Shown piece by piece: positions 60,681-64,000 of a DNA stretch of 64,000 nt. The first letter of the stretch is position 1, and each line of letters starts with the position of its first letter. Under the pieces are notes generated by a model that did not search any database, was not told the origin of the DNA, and saw only the letters and a list, made by a program, of their open reading frames with translations. The translations under genes were made by a program, and so were the position numbers. Origin of the DNA: Cellulomonas dongxiuzhuiae (GTDB taxonomy: Bacteria > Actinomycetota > Actinomycetes > Actinomycetales > Cellulomonadaceae); assembly GCF_018623035.1 (NCBI RefSeq), contig NZ_CP076023.1:3348001-3412000 (forward strand), in the 5' to 3' direction.

Positions 60681-61810
60681 CGACGACCGCCATGGCCGCC
60701 CCGTCCGCCGACGTCGTCGCGCCCGTCGCCCCCGGGCGCCTGGGCGAGGCGATCCCCGCGCGCGACCTCATGACGTACCTCGACGGCCTGCTGACGTGGC
60801 TCGACGACCGGCGCCGGCAGCTCGACGCGCTCGACACGGCCGCGCAGGCCACCGCGGAGGCCGAGCGCTACACGCCCGACGTCGTGCTGGCCCTCACCGT
60901 GTGGCAGTCCGCCCGCGGTCGCGCCGACGAGCTGCTGGCGGTCTGGGACAACGGGCGCGTCACCGAGGTCGAGCGTGAGCGCATGTCGCAGCTCGTGTGG
61001 GGTCGCGTCGACACCCGGGCCGGTGCCTCACCGGTCTCCCTGCCGGAGGCCCTGACGCTGTGCGACGCGATGGTCTCCGCGCTGCGCACGCGCCTGGCGT
61101 TCGACCCGGACACGGCCGACGTCGTCGCCCGGCTGCGGGGCGTCCGCGCGGCGCTCGTGCGCGCCGAGGACCTCGCGGGCTCCGACACGGCCGCCCGCGC
61201 GCGCGTCACGGCGCTGCGCGAGCGCGAGCAGCGCCTGTCCACGCAGGCCGCGCGCGGCGGCGACGTGTCGGGCCCGCTGAGCGAGCTGGAGACGCGGACC
61301 GCGCAGACCGAGCGCGACCTCATGGTCGCCGTCTCGCAGCGCCGGTCCCTGGCCCGCGCCCGCGCCGACGCGCACGCGACGGCCGCCGCGCTCGAGGCGC
61401 GCGAGCCCGCGCTGCAGGAGCTCGCCGACCGCTGCCGCCGCGAGATCGCGCACCCGCCGCGGTTCGCGGTCCCGAACGTGTCGCGGCTGGGCGCCGTCCC
61501 CGAGGACCGCGACGCGCTCGACGCGTTCGTCGTGCGGCTCGACGCGGTCCGCCGGGCGCTCGACGCCGCCCAGGACGCCTACAGCAACCCGCTGCGCGAG
61601 CGCGCCGAGCTGCGCTACCGGCTCGGACGCGCCGCGTCCGCCGCCGCCGCCAACGGCCGCGCCGCGTCGCCCACGGTGCGCGCCGGTCACGACGAGGCAC
61701 GCACGGCCGTCGACACCACCCCTTGCGACGTGGGCCTCGCCCGCGCCCTCGTCGAGCAGTACGAGCACCTCGCCCGGCCGCTGCCGGGCGGACCTGGAGG
61801 AGCCCGATGA
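60677..61810 (+). CDS. Coiled-coil protein between glnH and pknG
   Basis: 377 residues from GTG 60677 (an ATG five codons on is an alternative). Almost wholly helical with long heptad-like runs: TAQATAEAERYTPDVVLALT, VARLRGVRAALVRAEDLAGS, LETRTAQTERDLMVAVSQRRSLARARADAH. No membrane span. No known family recognised, though it fills the slot between sensor and kinase in this operon, so it may bridge them or tie PknG to the ATPase/TelA proteins. Coupled at both ends by GTGA/ATGA overlaps. Confidence 0.75.
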   Translation: MTTTAMAAPSADVVAPVAPGRLGEAIPARDLMTYLDGLLTWLDDRRRQLDALDTAAQATAEAERYTPDVVLALTVWQSARGRADELLAVWDNGRVTEVERERMSQLVWGRVDTRAGASPVSLPEALTLCDAMVSALRTRLAFDPDTADVVARLRGVRAALVRAEDLAGSDTAARARVTALREREQRLSTQAARGGDVSGPLSELETRTAQTERDLMVAVSQRRSLARARADAHATAAALEAREPALQELADRCRREIAHPPRFAVPNVSRLGAVPEDRDALDAFVVRLDAVRRALDAAQDAYSNPLRERAELRYRLGRAASAAAANGRAASPTVRAGHDEARTAVDTTPCDVGLARALVEQYEHLARPLPGGPGGAR

Positions 61811-64000
61811 CCACCGCGACCGCCTGCCGCGAGCCCGGCTGCACCGGTACCTACGAGGACGGCTGGTGCGACCTGTGCGGCTCGCCCGCGCCCGCGGGTG
61901 CGACGTCCACGTCGACGGGCACCACGACGCCGCCCGCCGCGCGCGCCGCGACGGGACGCACGGCGGCCCCGGCCTCCGCGCGCACGCCGTCGGCCATGCT
62001 CGGCACGGGCATCGCGCCGGGCGTGCCGGCCCCGGCGGCGGCCGGCGGCGACCCCGACGCGGTCGGCTCGACCCGGACGGGACGCACCAGCTCGACGCGC
62101 CTGCCGACCGCCGCGCTCGGCTCGGCGCGCACCGCGGCGAGCGGGTCCCGTGCGACGCGGCGGCTCGGCACGTCGTCCACCCGGCTGCGCCGCGCACGCC
62201 TGGGCGCCGGCCTGACGACGGTCCCGCCGGCTCCCGTGGACGACCCGCTGCAGGCCGTCATGACGGACCCGCAGGTCCCCGAGCGCAAGCGGTTCTGCGC
62301 GGCCTGCGGCGAGCCGGTCGGCCGCGGGCGTGACGGCGTCCCGGCCCGCACGCAGGGCTTCTGCCCCTCGTGCGGCGCGCGGTTCGACTTCGACCCGCGC
62401 CTGACGCCCGGCGCGCTGGTCGGCGGGCAGTACGAGGTCGCCGGCTGCCTCGCGCACGGCGGCATGGGCTGGATCTACCTCGCGCGCGACCGCAACGTGT
62501 CCGGCCGCTGGGTGGTGCTCAAGGGGCTGCTGAACAGCGGCGACCCCGACGCGGTCGCCGCGGCGATCTCCGAGCGGCAGTTCCTCGCGCGCGTCGAGCA
62601 CCCGCTGATCGTCGAGATCTACAACTTCGTGCAGCACGAGGGCGACGGGTACACCGTCATGGAGTTCGTCGGCGGGTGCTCCCTCAAGGAGCTGCTGACC
62701 GACCGACGCGATGCCGCCGGGCACGTCGACCCGCTGCCCGTCGACCAGGCGCTGGCGTTCGTCCTCGAGGTCCTGCCGGCGTTCGCGTACCTGCACGACG
62801 TCGGCCTGCTGTACTGCGACTTCAAGCCCGACAACGTCATCCAGGCGGGCGACGCGCTCAAGCTCATCGACATGGGCGGCGTGCGCCGTATCGACGACGA
62901 CCAGTCGGCGATCTACGGCACGGTCGGCTACCAGGCGCCCGAGGTGCCCGCGGACGGCCCGTCGGTCGCGTCGGACGTCTACACGATCGGCCGCACGCTG
63001 GCCACGCTCGTCCTGGACTTCCGCGGCAACACCACGACGTACGTCGCAGCGCTGCCGCCGGTCGACCAGACGCCGGTGTTCGCGCGGTACGACTCGTTCT
63101 ACCGGCTGCTGGCCAAGGCGTGCGCACCCGACCCGTCGGACCGGTTCGGCTCGGTCGACGAGATGCGCGCCCAGGTGCTGGGCGTGCTGCGCGAGGTCGT
63201 CGCGGCCGACCGTGGCGCGGGCGACCCGCCGCTCACGAGCGCGGCGTCCGTCCTCTTCGAGCCGCCGGTCACCGACCAGGTGGAGCGTCCCCTCGCGTGG
63301 GACGAGCTGCCCGCGCTCAAGGTCGACCCCGACGACGCCGCCGCCGGGTGGCTGTCGGGCATCAACGTGACCGACCCCGAGCAGCGGCTGCGCGCGCTGG
63401 CGGACGCCCCGGACGACACCGTCGAGGTCCGCCTGCTGCGCGCGACCACCGCGATCGAGGCGGGGCGTCCGGAGGCCGTGACGACCGCGGTCGAGTCGAT
63501 CCTGGCCGACGACCCGTGGGAGTGGCGCGCGGTGTGGACGCAGGGGCTCGCGCAGCTCGCGGCGGGCGACGCGGTCGCGGCGCGTGCGTCGTTCAACGCG
63601 GTCTACGGGCAGGTCCCCGGGGAGCTGGCCCCCAAGCTGGCGCTCGCCGTGGCGTGCGAGCTGTCCGACGAGCCCGGCATCGCCGAGCAGCTCTACGCGA
63701 CGTGCGCGTACGCCGACGCCAACTACACGGCGCCCGCGGCGTTCGGCCTCGCGCGCCTGCGCATGGCGTCGCTCCACGTGGACGGCGCCCTGGCGGCGCT
63801 CGACCTGGTGACGCCCACGCGCAGCTCCTACCCCGAGGCGCGGCTCATGCGCGCCCGGGTGCTCGCCCGGTCCCGTCACGACCTGACGTCGCTGGCCGGG
63901 GCGCTGGACTCGGTGCGGGGCGTCTCGCTCGCGCCCGCCGACCGGGCGGGGCTGCGGGTCGACGTCCTGAGCAGCGCGCTCGAGGCCGTGGAGCAGGGCC
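61807..64000 (+). CDS. pknG: Serine/threonine protein kinase PknG, C-terminus beyond window
   Basis: At least 731 residues, open at the window end. Order: a small Cys4 ribbon (C7, C12, C21, C24), a Thr/Ser/Arg-rich segment with LRRARLGAGLTTVPPAP (~128-143) like the phosphorylated N-terminus of mycobacterial PknG, rubredoxin-type Cys164/167/186/189 (CAACG, CPSCG), a kinase domain with Lys239 (WVVLKGL), catalytic Asp338 in YCDFKPDN and DMG at 355-357 replacing DFG, then Ala-rich helical TPR-like repeats from ~500. The non-RD catalytic loop fits PknG. It phosphorylates FHA regulators such as GarA/OdhI to set 2-oxoglutarate flux. Its substrate is not in the window. Confidence 0.93.
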   Translation, partial: MTTATACREPGCTGTYEDGWCDLCGSPAPAGATSTSTGTTTPPAARAATGRTAAPASARTPSAMLGTGIAPGVPAPAAAGGDPDAVGSTRTGRTSSTRLPTAALGSARTAASGSRATRRLGTSSTRLRRARLGAGLTTVPPAPVDDPLQAVMTDPQVPERKRFCAACGEPVGRGRDGVPARTQGFCPSCGARFDFDPRLTPGALVGGQYEVAGCLAHGGMGWIYLARDRNVSGRWVVLKGLLNSGDPDAVAAAISERQFLARVEHPLIVEIYNFVQHEGDGYTVMEFVGGCSLKELLTDRRDAAGHVDPLPVDQALAFVLEVLPAFAYLHDVGLLYCDFKPDNVIQAGDALKLIDMGGVRRIDDDQSAIYGTVGYQAPEVPADGPSVASDVYTIGRTLATLVLDFRGNTTTYVAALPPVDQTPVFARYDSFYRLLAKACAPDPSDRFGSVDEMRAQVLGVLREVVAADRGAGDPPLTSAASVLFEPPVTDQVERPLAWDELPALKVDPDDAAAGWLSGINVTDPEQRLRALADAPDDTVEVRLLRATTAIEAGRPEAVTTAVESILADDPWEWRAVWTQGLAQLAAGDAVAARASFNAVYGQVPGELAPKLALAVACELSDEPGIAEQLYATCAYADANYTAPAAFGLARLRMASLHVDGALAALDLVTPTRSSYPEARLMRARVLARSRHDLTSLAGALDSVRGVSLAPADRAGLRVDVLSSALEAVEQG

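Overview
The window is a piece of a very GC-rich, high-coding-density genome with many GTG starts, chained ATGA/TGATG gene overlaps, LAAC/LTAC lipoboxes, ClpC, PknG and plant-polysaccharide enzymes (PL11, GH43, GH3). This fits an actinobacterium of the Micrococcales, most like Cellulomonas or a close relative; the genus is an inference from gene content, not a database match. No tRNA, rRNA, CRISPR array or insertion sequence was found.

Layout. 1-3.2 kb: the end of a rhamnogalacturonan lyase gene, a papain-like (C39-like) putative peptidase, idi and a small lipoprotein. 3.2-8.9 kb: a sulfur-scavenging operon (binding lipoprotein, permease, ATPase, flavin monooxygenase, aldo/keto reductase) preceded by a palindrome and a 27-residue cysteine-containing leader peptide. 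8.9-17.9 kb, minus strand: a sugar-uptake and hydrolase operon with two tandem paralogous solute-binding lipoproteins, two permeases, GH3 and GH43. 18.1-20.7 kb: clpC with a possible ClgR site.

21-55 kb: a contractile injection system of the extracellular type (eCIS, Afp/PVC-like). One 12-gene minus-strand operon runs from the sheath (52086) through inner tube, assembly protein, DUF6760-type protein, second tube protein, a long disordered protein, LysM baseplate protein, VgrG-like spike, gp25-like wedge, gpJ-like baseplate, tail protein I and a zinc-ribbon membrane protein (39756). Beside it lie a PAAR-like tip, a DUF4157 zinc-peptidase-domain protein with a possible chaperone, an AAA+ ATPase, a DUF4255 protein and three large paralogous one-span membrane proteins carrying tandem beta-sandwich repeats. 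A LuxR-type large ATP-binding regulator sits next to the sheath gene. Four copies of a 17-bp dyad, each 22-23 bp upstream of a -10-like hexamer, stand before four separate eCIS transcription units and tie the locus into one putative regulon. No clear tape-measure, tube-cap or tail-fibre gene was recognised.

55-64 kb: a plus-strand operon encoding a TelA-family protein, a small helical protein, a CbbX-type AAA+ ATPase, a GlnX-like membrane protein, a GlnH-like binding lipoprotein, a coiled-coil protein and PknG (rubredoxin, kinase, repeats), cut by the window end. This looks like the actinobacterial GlnH-GlnX-PknG amino-acid-sensing relay fused to a stress-type TelA/AAA module.
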